A stretch of 64,000 nucleotides of DNA from the NCBI GenBank assembly GCA_963930655.1, contig OZ005620.1, forward strand, positions 17,055,001 through 17,119,000. The letters are read 5' to 3'. Below are positions 22,160 through 34,100 of the stretch, in pieces. A program made the translations under genes and the position numbers. This DNA is from Myrica gale (lineage: Eukaryota; Streptophyta; Magnoliopsida; Fagales; Myricaceae). The stretch's first letter is position 1, and each line of letters starts with the position of its first letter. Under the pieces are notes generated by a model that did no database searches, had not been told where the DNA came from, and worked only from the letters and a program-made list of their open reading frames with translations.

Positions 22160-24680
22160 ATGACATATGATATATCACAAGAGCGTATGTTAGCTTATAC
22201 ATGTCCACACTATAGTACGGGTGAATGTAGTCCTTGGGCTTCCTTTCGTCATACAAAATGCAAGAAAAGCATGGCAAATCGAGATTCCTGTAAATTCCCA
22301 CCTTTGACAAGAACACGATTGTTGCCTTATATTGACCACAAATTGTTTCAACCTATATTCTACTTCAAAGTAGCCCTCACTCGCGTATGTGGGTAGGTAA
22401 TGAGCTGCTTCAGCTCCAACAACTTTTAACTTATCCATTATCTTAGGGCAGAATGTCCGTCGTAGTTCTTTATCCCATCCATCTTCATTTAGTATCTCTT
22501 CATCAACTTCTTTCTTATCATTTCTACCATGGTCACAATGGGCTTGTCGTGCGCTTTGATAATGTAGGAGTTGAAGCATTCTGAGAGATTCTTGACCAGT
22601 AAATCAGTCTTCGCATGAGTGTGGAACCATGCAAGCACCACACATTAGGATCTACCTTACTTAAGTACTTCTAGGCATCCTCACTTAGTTTCTTCAATTC
22701 TTTCATCCTTGCATTGAACTTCTGTTCGGTGTATGGTGAAGCATCCACCCACAATTTATCCTTCAACACCACTCCTCGGTGCCCGACATATCTAAAGTTG
22801 GCATAGAGGCGCCTCACACAAAATCGATGATCAGCCATCGGTACTACAACATCGAATGCAGGAACCGATCCCTAAGAGAGAACAGAACATAACATTAGGT
22901 TTTTAGAATTAACATTTTATGGATCTGCATTGTAAAGGAAAACATTTATTGATACTCAACCTTTTGTCTGTCGGTGATAAAGGTCCAGCCATGCGTTAGA
23001 GGAGTCCCGAGATCTCCAACCAATGTCTTGAGAAACTAGGTCCAACTGTTTTTTCAACTTTGCCTCCACAACCGTCATTGCAATATGGTACATGTTATCT
23101 TTTGGGTCATGACTAATGACACTAATTAATTGCCCCTTGAAAGGACCTTTCAGATGACATCCATCGAGGCATATAACAGACCTACAACCCGCTCTAAAAC
23201 CAACTTTTTGTGTTGCAAGCGACATGTACATTTGTTGGAATGAAGCTGGCACTTCAGGACTTATTCTCCCAGTCTTGAAAATAACACAAGTGCCTCTGTT
23301 CTTCTCACGCAAAGTAGTGCAGTAGTCCCATAGTTTCTTGTATTGTCCACTGTGGCTTCCATAAATACAGAGCTTCTCCTTCTTCCTAGCCTTATAGCAC
23401 TTCTGGTTGTTCACATCGACATTCCACTTTCGCTTCAATTCCTCTTATATTGAAGGGATGGGTAAATTGGGCTGGCTTTGGAAGTGATCCATTAGTTTCT
23501 TCGCAATCCACCTTGAGTTCACTTGAGAATTCTTGTACTTTCAGGAACAATTGTATACAGGGTTAATGGACCTGATCTGGAAGGTCTTTTTTTTTTGCTT
23601 CATCCAAGCATCATACACCCTGTAGTTACACTTCTTTCCATGGCAAATTACAACGACTTTGTTCCCATTATTCTTCTTGAACTTTATATCTTTTCCCTTT
23701 GAAATGTTAGCTTCCCTTATTGCTTCTCTGAAGAGGGTAGAAGAAACAAATTTCATTCCCATCTTCAGAGTTGGTGCTGCCAGATCCATCTCATGAAATT
23801 CCTCACCAGCTTCATAAAGACTGGTTGCATCGACTCTGGTGATATTCTCATCATCACTTTGTGGTGGTGACACAAGTATGTCGCTCCTATCCATGTCCGA
23901 ATTGCAGTCTGTCACACAGTAATTGAATATGTCAGATATAGAATCCCCTGTTCATCCAAGCAATATAATTAACAAAATAAACCAAGACAATTTTTACTTA
24001 CCTTATCTTCCACCTTTGGCCTCTTTCTTGGTTGGTTAGAAGTTGGACTATCTGAAGGTGAGTCTTCGGTCTTACTTCCCACATTATCATCGTCATGGTC
24101 TGCACTATGCTCACTTAATGTATTTGGCTTTGTCCCATCATTTTCAAAGTTTTACGAAGATGGTAACTCTGCATGTGCACTTGCGTGTCCAGATGTACTC
24201 CTGGCTTCAGAGGTGGGTGGCTGCCCATTTCCATGTGTCCAAGTCAACATCAAACAACTCCTCAATACTACTCAAAACATGTCCCCAAAATGGATCATGA
24301 AGTCCATCACGATGAACCTCTGTTATTTCATCCTCCTCAAATCTCTCATTCTGTTCATCGGGAACTGATTGAAATGTCACCAAGTACAACACAACCACAT
24401 GCTGGCCCTCTAAAGCTGAGATCATCTGCAAGACATCATGATCTAATGTCAGAAGATGTAGATCATCCACTAATTCTTTACCCGGTTCCTTGTAGTAGAT
24501 AATATCTCTGGATTTGTAGCCTTAGTTCTTAACAATGTCCTCAACCTCAAAAAGTGAGAGGCAGTCCGGGTCATAGGGTTCTCCATGCGCATTGATAGTC
24601 CCGTTCTCGTAGCTGCATCCATCATGCCTATTGAACTTCCCGCCATGGTGCACCTCAAAATAGAATTGACCATCACCCAT
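22160..24680 (-). pseudogene. MURA-type Mutator transposase, decayed
   Basis: Reading from the ATG at 24680 on the minus strand, the order matches plant MURA proteins. First comes a PB1-like N-terminal part (MGDGQFYFEVHHGGKFNRHD), with one in-frame TAA at 24522-24524. Next is a MuDR N-terminal region (23915-23541, including FREAIREANISKGKDIKFKK). Then comes the DDE transposase region (23438-22956, including SVICLDGCHLKGPFKGQLI), whose DGCH carries the first catalytic Asp. Later parts (22870-22580) contain more stops, and a SWIM-type finger (CSCQRWEFTGISICHAF, about 22290) follows in another frame. In that motif the last Cys is displaced (ICH instead of C-x-H). The first three blocks lie in one reading frame, so decay is moderate. 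The element ends were not found. Confidence 0.85.
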
Positions 24681-25850
24681 GGGGACCACCTGCAAGCACG
24701 TAGTCAAAGTGTTAAAATTAAGCCACCAACAATAAAACAACAAAAGTAATATGGGCCCACTTGAAAGTGTTAAAAATGAAGCCACCAACTTTAAAAAAAA
24801 AACACACTGCAGATAAAACAAAGTACCAACAAAAACAACTTATAGTGAGCACATGCATTTGTACCATGCGTGCCAACATATTAAACAACAAATGCAGTTA
24901 GTGTTTGCCAAAAACATATGGGACCACTTTAAACAAAGTGCATAAAGTAAGTGTCCTTCTCAATGACTTTCCCTTTAAAGTAAAGGCAAAAATTAAGCAC
25001 TAATCATGTTATATTGTGCCTGGGCAGTGAAGTTACAGACGCAGTGCAATCAATGTATTTGTCACATAGGTGAGTCATTACTGTTATTGACTTTTCCCCA
25101 TTACATATTCGAAATCCATGCAACCTAACAACTCCTTCATGCAATATATTGCCTAAATGAGTGAACCAACTCATTCTTTTCATTGGTTTCAAGCACATTA
25201 TGCAAACCCTCAAAACTCACTGCTCAACACCCTAGCCTCCATTTATTTATTTACGCACACATGCACACTACCAGGTTCGGATATGTGCAGAAATGTTGTC
25301 ACAAAGGAAAAATACAAGAAAAGGAATGTCCCATGATTGAGGATCCAAACAAAGCAGGCTAGGGTTTTCATGAACTTACCGATTGATGAATGACGTCGGT
25401 TAGACAAGAGAATCTCCCTTGATTGATGAACGATGCACTTCTATGTTGGTTCGGCTATAGATTGTCTTTGGTGGTCGAAGGTCACGATAATGGAGGCGTG
25501 CGATTAGGGTTTAAGTGCTCTGAGTTATCCGTTTTGAGGCGGAGGTTCGAAAGGTCTTCGAAAAGTCTGTCGGAGATGTAATGGGGTGGAAGGGCATTTT
25601 TGGCAGATCACATAGGGTGAAGACCATGTGGGGTGCACATGACGACAATTTCGTCTGTTTCGACGGAAAATCTAACTGCAGAGCTCCAATTGAATAATGG
25701 TGGTAAGTAGTGGGCTTAATGTGTCAAGAATGATACATTGGAGTTGTGTTTGTAATTTGCTTGAAAGTTTGGAGGCGCAAAGTGATGTTTTCCCTAAGTT
25801 TCTAATAAATATCTCTCATTTAGTTACCACATTAATGAATTACAATGACA
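24681..25850. other. Upstream part of the Mutator element and spacer
   Basis: A minus-strand leader with a likely splice acceptor just upstream of the ATG ('gtgcttgcag', about 24690) fits a MURA 5' leader. The GC-richer stretch at 25380-25690 might contain the Mutator terminal repeat, but I found no matching partner near 22 kb. No other gene was seen. Confidence 0.35.
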
Positions 25851-25859
25851 TAGATCAAA

Positions 25860-26255
25860 GGGGAAAATACACTTTTCAACCATAAAATATTGGGTCTGTG
25901 ATACGTTGCACCTTAAAATACCAGTTTTGACACATTGCACTCACCAACTATCAATGTTAGACATTTTTCACCATAAGTTACTCACTTTGAGATATTGCAC
26001 CATTCAACTATCAATGTTATACACTTTGCACCCTCATTTATACAATAATACCCCTGAAGTTTAATGAATTGACAACAATATCTTCAATATATTCAAAGGG
26101 TCAAAGACATTATTGTCATTTTAGTCTAAAATTTTGATAGATGGTGCAAAATGTCTAAGATTGGTAGATAGAGGGTGCAATGTCTCAAACATAATTGTTG
26201 AGGGTGCAAAGTGTAAAACCTGCGGTAGTTTGTAGGTGGAAAATGTATTTTTCCC
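25860..26255. mobile_element. Mutator-type MITE with long inverted repeats
   Basis: The 396-bp element starts GGGGAAAATACACTTTTC and ends GAAAATGTATTTTTCCC. The inverted similarity extends inward well over 100 bp on each side through repeated phrases such as 'cattgcacc' and 'tatcaatgttagacat'. It is flanked by a perfect 9-bp duplication TAGATCAAA (25851-25859 and 26256-26264), the TSD length of Mutator-like elements. There is no coding capacity. It could fold into a long hairpin and be a small-RNA source. Confidence 0.88.
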
Positions 26256-26264
26256 TAGATCAAA

Positions 26265-27540
26265 TTAGTTAGCCCATTAAGAGATCAATGGCTTTAATTT
26301 TTTATTATATATATAATTTGATTTGAGCAGTCAATTGAAGTCATTAATGAGGTGGCTGATCATGTGAAGGTTTATTAGTACTTAGACTGAATCTAAACCC
26401 TGGATTCTGCCCTTCCCCTTGTATGGCAGCAACTGGCGGAGGGAAATCACTCTCCCAACACATGCATTGCTAGACAAAGGGATGCTTTTGTGTTAGGCTT
26501 GAGTCATTTGATTGGTTATAAGAATGCAAGGAACGCTAGACAGGAAGAGTCAAATCTGAATTACTATAGAAAGTATACCTGCGTGCGAAGCCAGCAACGT
26601 CCATACAGACAGCTTGTTTAATGTATATTGGGTAAGGGACTTGTGCAACAGTGCATGTACATGAAGTAATACGATTTTTCATGGGAAGTCAACTATTACT
26701 CTCTCAAGGCATCATGTATGCATGGGCCAAAGCTGTTTGCTCGATTTTCCGGGCTGATGTTTCCTTAACCGTTCTTAAATATTTGCCATGGCTACGTGAT
26801 ACTATAAATGACTAGTTTTTTTTTTCCCTCATTTGGTTACTTAGGAACTCAGCTTATAACGCAATTAATCTGAGGAGCTGTCACAACAGCTCCTGGAACC
26901 AATGAATAGGCTATTCTTGTCTTTCTAGGTGTGGTCAAACGAAGGAAACGACGACTGATCACCTGCTTCGTTTCTTTTGGGGTTTCATCATTTGAGGCGG
27001 TGACCCACTTATTCTTCCACTTTTTTTCACTTTAATGAACACCACTACTTCTACAAAAGAAAGAAAAGGACCGGACAGTATGCAGATTCTTGTCCTTTTA
27101 TGTCATTCGAGGTGATAAATTTTGGTGTGGATGGTGCATTGTGCTTCAAGTAGGAAATGACGAGGATTTTGTGCTTTCACTTCCTTTCTTTGCATGGGCC
27201 TCCACCTCAATATTTCAGTGATCTTTGTCTGTGTACCACAACACGTGGGCCTCCTGCTCTCCTTGTTTTCCTTTCGCCTTCGGAAATTCTGTGACCTCTT
27301 CTGCCCATTGGAACTGTGGTGGTGAGAACTACATGATTTTGGTTCCCTACTCTTCTATGGTGGTGTAGTTAACATCATTAATTTCTAGCTTTCTAGTAGG
27401 ACATGGGTTTGATCATGACTGCCTGACTGGAGCTGAAAAGTTAGGTCTTTAATTATTTCCTCTGTTACAGAACATGTTAGCTTAGCTGGCCTGTTTTTGT
27501 TTGTTTGTTCAGGAAGTCATAGAACTTTATTCATAAAATA
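26265..27540. other. Intergenic stretch with no recognised gene
   Basis: Downstream spacer of the ABCG14-like gene. I see no coding sequence, RNA gene or terminal repeats, only mixed-composition DNA. Confidence 0.35.
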
Positions 27541-27557
27541 GGAGTTAGGATTCATCT

Positions 27558-27672
27558 CATGGATTGCGCTCTCGTTTCCCTTGGGTTTTTGAGGGTTTTG
27601 ACCCTCCTTGAGTGGGTTTTTGTTTGTATCGTTACGGTTTATATTATTATATTCCTATATTTGATAAAAAAA
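27558..27672 (+). mobile_element. Very short 5'-truncated LINE insertion with 17-bp TSD
   Basis: A 115-bp insert ends in a poly(A) run (27666-27672). It is flanked by GGAGTTAGGATTCATCT (27541-27557) and GGAATTAGGATTCATCT (27673-27689), 16 of 17 identical. The insert contains 'gtttgtatcgttacgg' and 'tttatattattatattcc', typical of plant L1 3' ends. It is 160 bp beyond the 3' end of the ABCG14-like coding region. Confidence 0.75.
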
Positions 27673-27847
27673 GGAATTAGGATTCATCTAATTTATAAAG
27701 AAAAAAAAGGCTAATACATCCGACTGAGAGGGAAATTGGATCAAAATTTCACAACTTGATCACGATCTGAACACATTATTCCTCAGTTGAAAGAAGAAAA
27801 AGAAAACTCTTCTAAATCCCTGGACCTCTGGTTTGAGGGCCGGAATC

Positions 27848-30800
27848 TTAACTGAACCGCACTCTATGCAGTGCCAGATAAGCAACGAGTCGATAACCCA
27901 CCAGCATTAGAGCCATGATGGCCACGTCTACCCATAAATTGTTCAGACCCATTGATTTGACGGCAGGGAAATCTCCAACTCGACACAACACTCCTTTTGA
28001 GCACTCATAATAGTCGTCCTCTTTGTATTGAACCCCAAGAAGCAGCCTGTAGCAGTAGTAGCTATAGCTCAAGTACTTTAGCCAGACTATGAAGGGAGGA
28101 ATTCGTTGGACATAATATCCTCCTGCTATGAGGAAAACAAGGGTCGTAACAGAAGCTAAAGTAGTGGCTTGTTTTATGTCCATGAGAAGTGCGCCGATGG
28201 CTAAGCCAAGACTTTGGGAGACAAGGACACTGTAGAGAACAACGATAAGGGAAAGGATAAAAGTCATAGCATCCGCTTTAAGGCCACCCATCCAATAGAT
28301 AATGAAGACAAATGCAGTAGGCAGTGCAAGCTCCAGCGGCAGGTCTCCCACTGTTCTAGCCAAGAAGTAGGAAGAAAGGCGGTACATTCCCGATGATCGT
28401 TCCTTGATTAGCATTCTTCTTTCTTGTGGAAACGTGAAAACTGCGTTGTAGAGAGGGTAAAAACCCCAGAACACAGAGAAGAAGAAAAGCAAGGCAATCT
28501 GCAGTTGGAATGCAAACCTTGTTTAGCACCTATAAGAAAATAATTCAGGATACGAATTTGAAATATCAATAATTAATCCAGCCTGTTCAAATCATACGAG
28601 ATCTACCCAGCTTTGATAAGATTATCAGCAAATTATTGGAGGCATATTGGGTAAAAGGATAAGATATATTGACATGACATGGAGTCGGACACAACTTCGA
28701 AAGTGACTCATATGTGGCCTCCTTTTGCGCGTTCCAGAACTTATATACTAAAGTGGTTCTTGCATCATCCAATTCATTGAAAAGTAGAAGAGATGCTTAC
28801 GCGGTCTTGAATGTGAGATGTTGGGGTGTGCCACCATAAGAGTCCACCAAGTACGGCAACACTTGTAACTTGGAAAATCCTTAGCCTGTTGAAGGCTTCA
28901 AACCTCCGCTCTCTCAGCCCCCTCTGAAGGAGCACCTTGAACTGATGCCACCAGCTTGTACACCACTGCTCTGCTTTCATTACGTCATGCCCTGTAAATT
29001 CGCTACTTGAGAACAGTTGAAAGGAAAGTATCGAGAAGAAAAGACAAGTACTAAACATTTGAAGCCAATGTGGGGATCTCTTTGCTCCTGCGTGGGGTTG
29101 CTGCACGATAAATTAAGGATTGCAGGAACAAGATGGAGAAGATAGAAGATTTACTTTTAGAGCCATCTTTTGCATAATTGTAGCTGTTGACATCGTAGCT
29201 GCAAAGCTCAGCTTTTAACCTCGTAGAAATGTTCTTGTCATAGGCTGAAATCAGAGCTTCCTTGATTAACTTCTGTTCTTGTTCCATGTTCTCAACTTGC
29301 TCAGTTGGTTGCTTGGAGTCGGGAGCAATTCCTGCAATGTTTAAATTTCCGGCAATGGCCATGAGATTGCATACATTTGTAAGAAAGGACAACAAGCTGG
29401 ACACATGTTAGATCTTACAGCATGGCCACTATTTTTGAGTGAAAAATTGATCAGCATATTCGTTTGTGCACGTGAGAATGTGAGGATGGGTAGATGTACG
29501 AACGTTACCATTTTAACTTTTTTCCAAGTAGCTATCGGTTTCGAGATATGGAAGTATAAAGATTACTCGTGAGACATTCATTAAACAGAACTTTTAATTC
29601 CACTCTTTATATCCATCTTCGCGTGAATGATGCTAAAGAGAATAATTCAATAGGAGGAGGGAACAGAAAGCAGCTATACAAGCGGTTTTTTTTGGAAGGA
29701 AAGGTAGTCCTTTTTCACAAAAGCTAGATGCTTAAAGAAGTTGAGATTACCATTAGCAAGATCAAGCAAGAGATCAGCTGGATTGACGGTCATGGAAGTC
29801 GCAAAGCCGATTGAGGAAAGATAGTCCAAGGCTGCAGAAGCAGGACCATAATAGATGGGGAACCCCTCGGAGAGCAGGATCACCTTATCGAACATGTGGT
29901 AAAGCCTGCTTGAGGGCTGGTGAATGGTGGTGACCACAGTTCTACCCCCACTAGCAAGCCGTTTGACTGTTGTCAGGATCCGTTGAGCTGTGGTTGAGTC
30001 CAATCCTGACGTTGGTTCATCTAGCAGAAGTAAGCTTGGATTAATTAGCATTTCCTGACCGATACTCACCCTCTTCTTTTCTCCACCTGATATCCCTCTA
30101 AAAAGTGGCCCCCCAATCATGCTGTTGCGGCACGTGGTCAACCCCAGTTCAGTGATCACTCGCTCCACATGCTGGGCTTTCTCATCCCGAGTCAAGCTGT
30201 TGGGTAGCCTTAAGAGTGCAGTGAAAAGAAGAGTTTCGGTCACAGTGAGATGTGGGTATAGGACGTCGTCCTGAGCAACAAATCCTGTACTTCTTTTTAC
30301 GGTACCAGAAAAAGGCAGACCATTGTATGTGATCTTTCCGGACAACTTGCCATGTAGACGGCCTCCAAGAGCTGTAAGGAGGGTTGTTTTGCCACTCCCG
30401 GAGGGCCCTAACATCGCTAGTATCTCTCCAGGGGAAACCATACCTGTTAACCCGTTCAGTATGTTTTTTTCTTTGCTGGTCCATGTACCCCATAATGATC
30501 CATTCTGCTCCAGTTTTACTTTGTACACCACCTCCTCGAACTGTGCTAAGAAACGTAGAAATAGAAACCAGAAATTTAGAACGGATGTTCTTCACGATAA
30601 GTCAAATGGATAATCATCACAGCAAAGAGTATGAGCAAGAAATGTAATTCTTGAATCTAGGCCATTCATAGTTATGTATTTTACTTACCAATGTTTATGC
30701 AACAACGACAACTACGAGACTACTGTATATATATGTTCTTGCTTTGAGAAAGAGAGGGATAGATGGAGAGAGATATAATGACCTTCAAAGTTATAGGATA

Positions 30801-30932
30801 CAAGGTGAGTTGATAAACAGACTGCAAATTGGCTGCTACAGGATAAGCAAGGACAGGCGTGTTCTGGGGCTCCGACATCTCAGTCAGATTTTCCATGGGG
30901 TCACTGCCACCAGATTCTGGTTTCGGCTCCAT
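27848..30932 (-). CDS. ABCG14: ABCG14-like half-size ABC transporter
   Basis: Five minus-strand exons (30783-30932, 29751-30540, 29155-29331, 28801-28991, 27848-28498) give 652 aa with GT-AG junctions. I start at the ATG at 30932 (MEPKPESGG); the open frame upstream reaches only a TTG. The nucleotide-binding domain comes first, as in ABCG proteins: Walker [10 protein letters not shown] (about 95-103), Q-loop Gln (140), signature SGGEKKR (about 201-207), Walker B LLLLDE (about 219-225) and H-loop His (257). The membrane domain follows in exons 4-5 ([52 protein letters not shown]). Similarity to Arabidopsis ABCG14 is high throughout, as I recall it. That protein works at the plasma membrane as a dimer and is needed for root-to-shoot transport of trans-zeatin cytokinins; the same role here is inferred. 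All catalytic motifs look intact. Confidence 0.95.
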
Positions 30933-31090
30933 GCAGTAGTTGAGGCGGCAAGCTGGCGGGGCTGAAAATATGTTGTTGTTGCTGCGTTTTGGGGGCGAAG
31001 GCAAGTGGTGAGGAGTTTAATTGGGGGAAAGGGAGAAGTTAAGTAGATCCTTTTAACTTGGGTTTCCTAAGTGAACTGGAGAGGCTCGTT

Positions 31091-31098
31091 AATATATA
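31091..31098 (-). promoter_or_regulatory. Possible TATA box of the ABCG14-like gene
   Basis: On the minus strand the sequence reads GCTATATATTAACG, about 160 bp upstream of the ATG at 30932. With initiation 30 bp downstream the 5' leader would be about 130 nt. Only the motif and its position support it. Confidence 0.4.
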
Positions 31099-31618
31099 GC
31101 AGTGGTGCATAAACGAGGATGTCCCATGTGTGCCAATTAGGCTCTATGATGTGGCATAGCCTTCATGGTGGGACCCCCACCTTTTCTCTTGAAATAATTC
31201 TAACACTAAACTCTGCCTTGCAAAAAAACAAAAACCTGTTTAAGTTATCAGTCACAGAAACCTCTTCCTGAGTTAGTAGCATCTCTCTCTCACTGTATCT
31301 TTTTGGTTCATCTTCCAAGGTGACCATGGGTGCATACTACATAGGCGTTTATGCGCAGTGGCGGAATTAAAAATGTAATCGAAGGGCGGCAAACTCTTAA
31401 GGAAAAATGACAAAAAAATACTACGTAATACAAAAAAATATTTTAAGAGTTAAAATATAAAAAATTAAGGACTAAAAACACTAAAAATATTGAAATACAC
31501 TTACCATACTATTTGCTGATACTGAGAGGTGGCATCTTCTGAAAACATTGTAAAATAGCTTCGTTCGCAATAGTTTCAAAATTTTTCTTCACGATATATA
31601 CCACCATAAAATTATTCA

Positions 31619-32167
31619 TCAATTCATCTTATTACACAAGTCAGTTTTGATAAAATTCATTGCAGAGAACACTCTCTCAACTGTTGCAGTCGCAATTGGA
31701 AAGACCAACGCTAACTCAATAAGCTGACAAACCAATGGATATAGAGTATGTTTTATTGTCTCAGCAATCTTCACAGCAAGACCTCTAAAATCTTGAAGCC
31801 CAGAAAAAGCATAATGACTTATCACATCATAAATGTAGTTTCGAAGTTGATCTCTAAGTACAACACGATCAATTGCTGAGAAATATTCTGAATAAAGCTC
31901 GGCAAGACAGAGTAATTTAGCATGATCAAACGCTGAGCATGAGTTTCTTGAATCAATATATGCTATATAAATAAGTAAATATGTACTTGCTTCTGTGAAA
32001 TAATGATCCATCTCCTGAGCGATCAAATCAATAACTTGACAAAATACTTCCACATGAAAACGATGGAAATAAGTAATTGTTTGCCCTCCACGCCGAGCCC
32101 AACTGCGAGTTGGAGTAATGCCTTCCATATTGGGCACCAGTAATGGAGAGGTCTTGGATGCCCTCAC
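31619..32167 (-). pseudogene. hAT transposase C-terminal (hATC dimerisation) domain
   Basis: The minus-strand frame is open for 182 codons and contains ELALVFPIATATVERVFSAM and NFIKTDLCNKMN, the hallmark of the hATC dimerisation domain in Tip100-like transposases. It begins within the family phrase PNMEGITPTRSWARRGGQ. The N-terminal zinc finger and most of the catalytic core are absent, so it cannot act as a transposase. Confidence 0.85.
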
Positions 32168-32189
32168 GAGTATTATTGACTATCATTGA

Positions 32190-32434
32190 TCATTGACTTG
32201 TCAAAAATCGGGCTGAACTGCTTGTTTTGTGGCTGGTGTTGCCTAAGAGGAGGCGCTCGAGCCCAAAGTCGGTGATTATGGGCTCCATGTCAGTGTTTAA
32301 GAGGACATTGATGGGTTTAATGGAGCCATGAATGTGTTTCTTCTCGTGGATGTGGGTCAGTTCTCGGGCTACTCCTTTCACTATCTTTAACCGGACCTCG
32401 AGAGGTAGATGAAATGGTGATGATCCTGGTTTCC
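32190..32434 (-). pseudogene. LRR receptor-like kinase exon fragment inside a hAT element
   Basis: On the minus strand an acceptor-like 'aaattcag' (32435-32442) precedes an exon reading KPGSSPFHLPLEVRLKIVKG, then HIHEKKHIHGSIKPINVLL and EPIITDFGLERLLLG. These are helix E, the catalytic loop and the DFG motif of a plant LRR receptor kinase. The catalytic-loop HGSIKP lacks the HRD Asp, as in many atypical plant kinases of this clade. The frame ends shortly after at a stop (32190). It is a partial exon in the same orientation as the adjoining transposase domain but in another frame, so it is best explained as a captured host fragment. Confidence 0.8.
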
Positions 32435-33302
32435 CTGAATTTAAGAAAAAATAAACATGATAAATTATAATTTACAAGTGCATCTGCTTTTCCTCATGTA
32501 CTGTTTTTTATTTTCTTTCCCCCTTACCTAAAATCTGAATTTTATTTTGTTCACCAAAAAATTTTAATTTGGGCCCATCAAAATAGTGTTGGCCAATACG
32601 CACTTTTATTTCCTTGTCAGCCGCCCCCCATTGCCCCTGGCTAGATCCGCCTGTGTTTATGTGCACTGAATGTCAGATTTTGACAATTGGAAAATGAGGT
32701 ATGCCACTGATCAAAGGCCATTTTGCTATGCAACATTTGGCATAATGCGGTTGACCAGGAAAAAACAAGAAGAAAAACCAGAAAAGCCACTCATTTTAGG
32801 CACGCTAATCAGATCATAAAGCAAATGAGGAAAAGTCATAGTTTAAAAAATCAATCCAATACCCTCTATTTTAAAAACGGCGATTTGAGACCCTTAAGTT
32901 TCAAAAGTCTTCAATCCTCGCCTCTCGGTTAAATCTAATATATAAACAGACAGAAATTGCCCCCACATGTTGTTTGCCCATATCAAATTACCTAAATGCC
33001 CCTAAATCTGTATTTTATATTTCACCCAATATTGTCTTCTTCTCCGTAGCAAATCAAACCTTCTTTTGTTCTTGTCGTCGCAAGAGGTAAGATTGTCTTG
33101 TTCCTGTCGCCTAGATCTGGTGAGCTCCCACATCCAGCCGCCGGTAGCTGGTTTTTACCACCCATAGATCTGGTGAAGGTTTTTACTACCCATAGAATAC
33201 TTCCGTTTTATTCTTTATTTCTGTTGTCTATGCTATTTAATGAAGACCCAATTGCCATTGTTTGCTTTTCTTAGTAAGTGTAATATATTTTCAATTTATG
33301 AA

Positions 33303-34100
33303 ATGTCGGAATCGCACAATGGTAGCTCCGGAAGTGAACAAAGTGGAGAGTTTACAGAGGTTCGAACGTGTTTTTCAAATCTGAGAGCAATATTCACTTT
33401 TGCCTTTACAGATGAAAATTTTGGCAAACGTTTTTGGGGTTGTGTGAAGTACAAGGTTAGCTGTTGTATGTGATGTTGAATGAGTACTGTATTTACCAGG
33501 GTCAATGAAGATTAGGTTATGTTATAGCTTGCATTAATTGTGGACGGGGTACTATTATTTTAATTAAGTTGATAGTTAGTTTAATTAGGTTACATAACGA
33601 ATATGTTTAATTCTATAGCAAGAGGGATGTCATTGTAATTATTTTGCATAGAGGGATCCTAATATGTGTCCATATGGACGAAGGGTACTTCAACAACTGC
33701 GAGCAAAGCATGGGCAGATGCTTCAAGAACAATCTTCTTGGTAGCCAATTCAGAGAGAGATGCGAAGATAGAATGAGTCTATGATGGCAATGATAAAACA
33801 TCATGGAGAAGATATGATAAACATGACTGCATAACATCGTTTAGAAGTTGAGGATTTGGCTGCGCAACATCGAGCAACGATCTAGGATTTGAAATTGCAC
33901 AATCGAAATAAAATTGATGATATGGTCGCAGATCATCATCTACAGATTGAGGTGGTGAAAAAGGCGTCAAATGTTTAGATTAGTGGTTATAGGGTTGCAT
34001 TGGTCTTCAGTTGGTGTCTTGTTGTTGGAATTTTCATTGCTTACTTATTTAGTACTGGATTGTGTACTCCTTTAAAGCTTATGTTAGGTTTATGAGCAGT
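33303..34100 (+). pseudogene. GRF-type zinc-finger gene, decayed
   Basis: Exon 1 (33303-33455) starts with an ATG (MSESHNGSSGSEQSGEF) and encodes RAIFTFAFTDENFGKRFWGC, the core of a GRF zinc finger. A GT donor follows TAC-AAG. Exon 2 begins near 33619 after 'ttctatag' and reads QEGCHCNYFA, a stop, then RDPNMCPYGRRVLQQLRAKH, completing the family pattern. A coiled-coil-like Gln/His/Asp-rich stretch with several stops follows. The end is a hydrophobic segment (RVALVFSWCLVVGIFIAYLF), the C-terminal membrane anchor usual in plant GRF proteins of this type. At least five in-frame stops make it dead. Such genes are often carried by Mutator elements. Confidence 0.75.

Larger units (their letters stand above)
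31356..32655 (-). mobile_element. hAT element carrying a receptor-kinase exon
   Basis: The left end CAGTGGCGGAATT and the right end read inward (CACAGGCGGATCT) share CA..GGCGGA. The flanking 8-mers TTTATGCG (31348-31355) and TTTATGTG (32656-32663) match at 7 of 8, as expected for a hAT TSD. Inside, on the minus strand, lie a kinase-domain exon (32190-32434) followed by a transposase C-terminal domain (31619-32167). It belongs to the same terminal-repeat family as the elements at 8.4-13.7, 41.6-43.5 and 44.5-45.5 kb. Confidence 0.75.

Noticed and set aside
30933..31004. Possible N-terminal extension of the ABCG14-like protein beginning at 31004
   Set aside because: That codon is TTG; there is no ATG in the frame upstream of 30932, and the usual family length fits the 30932 start.
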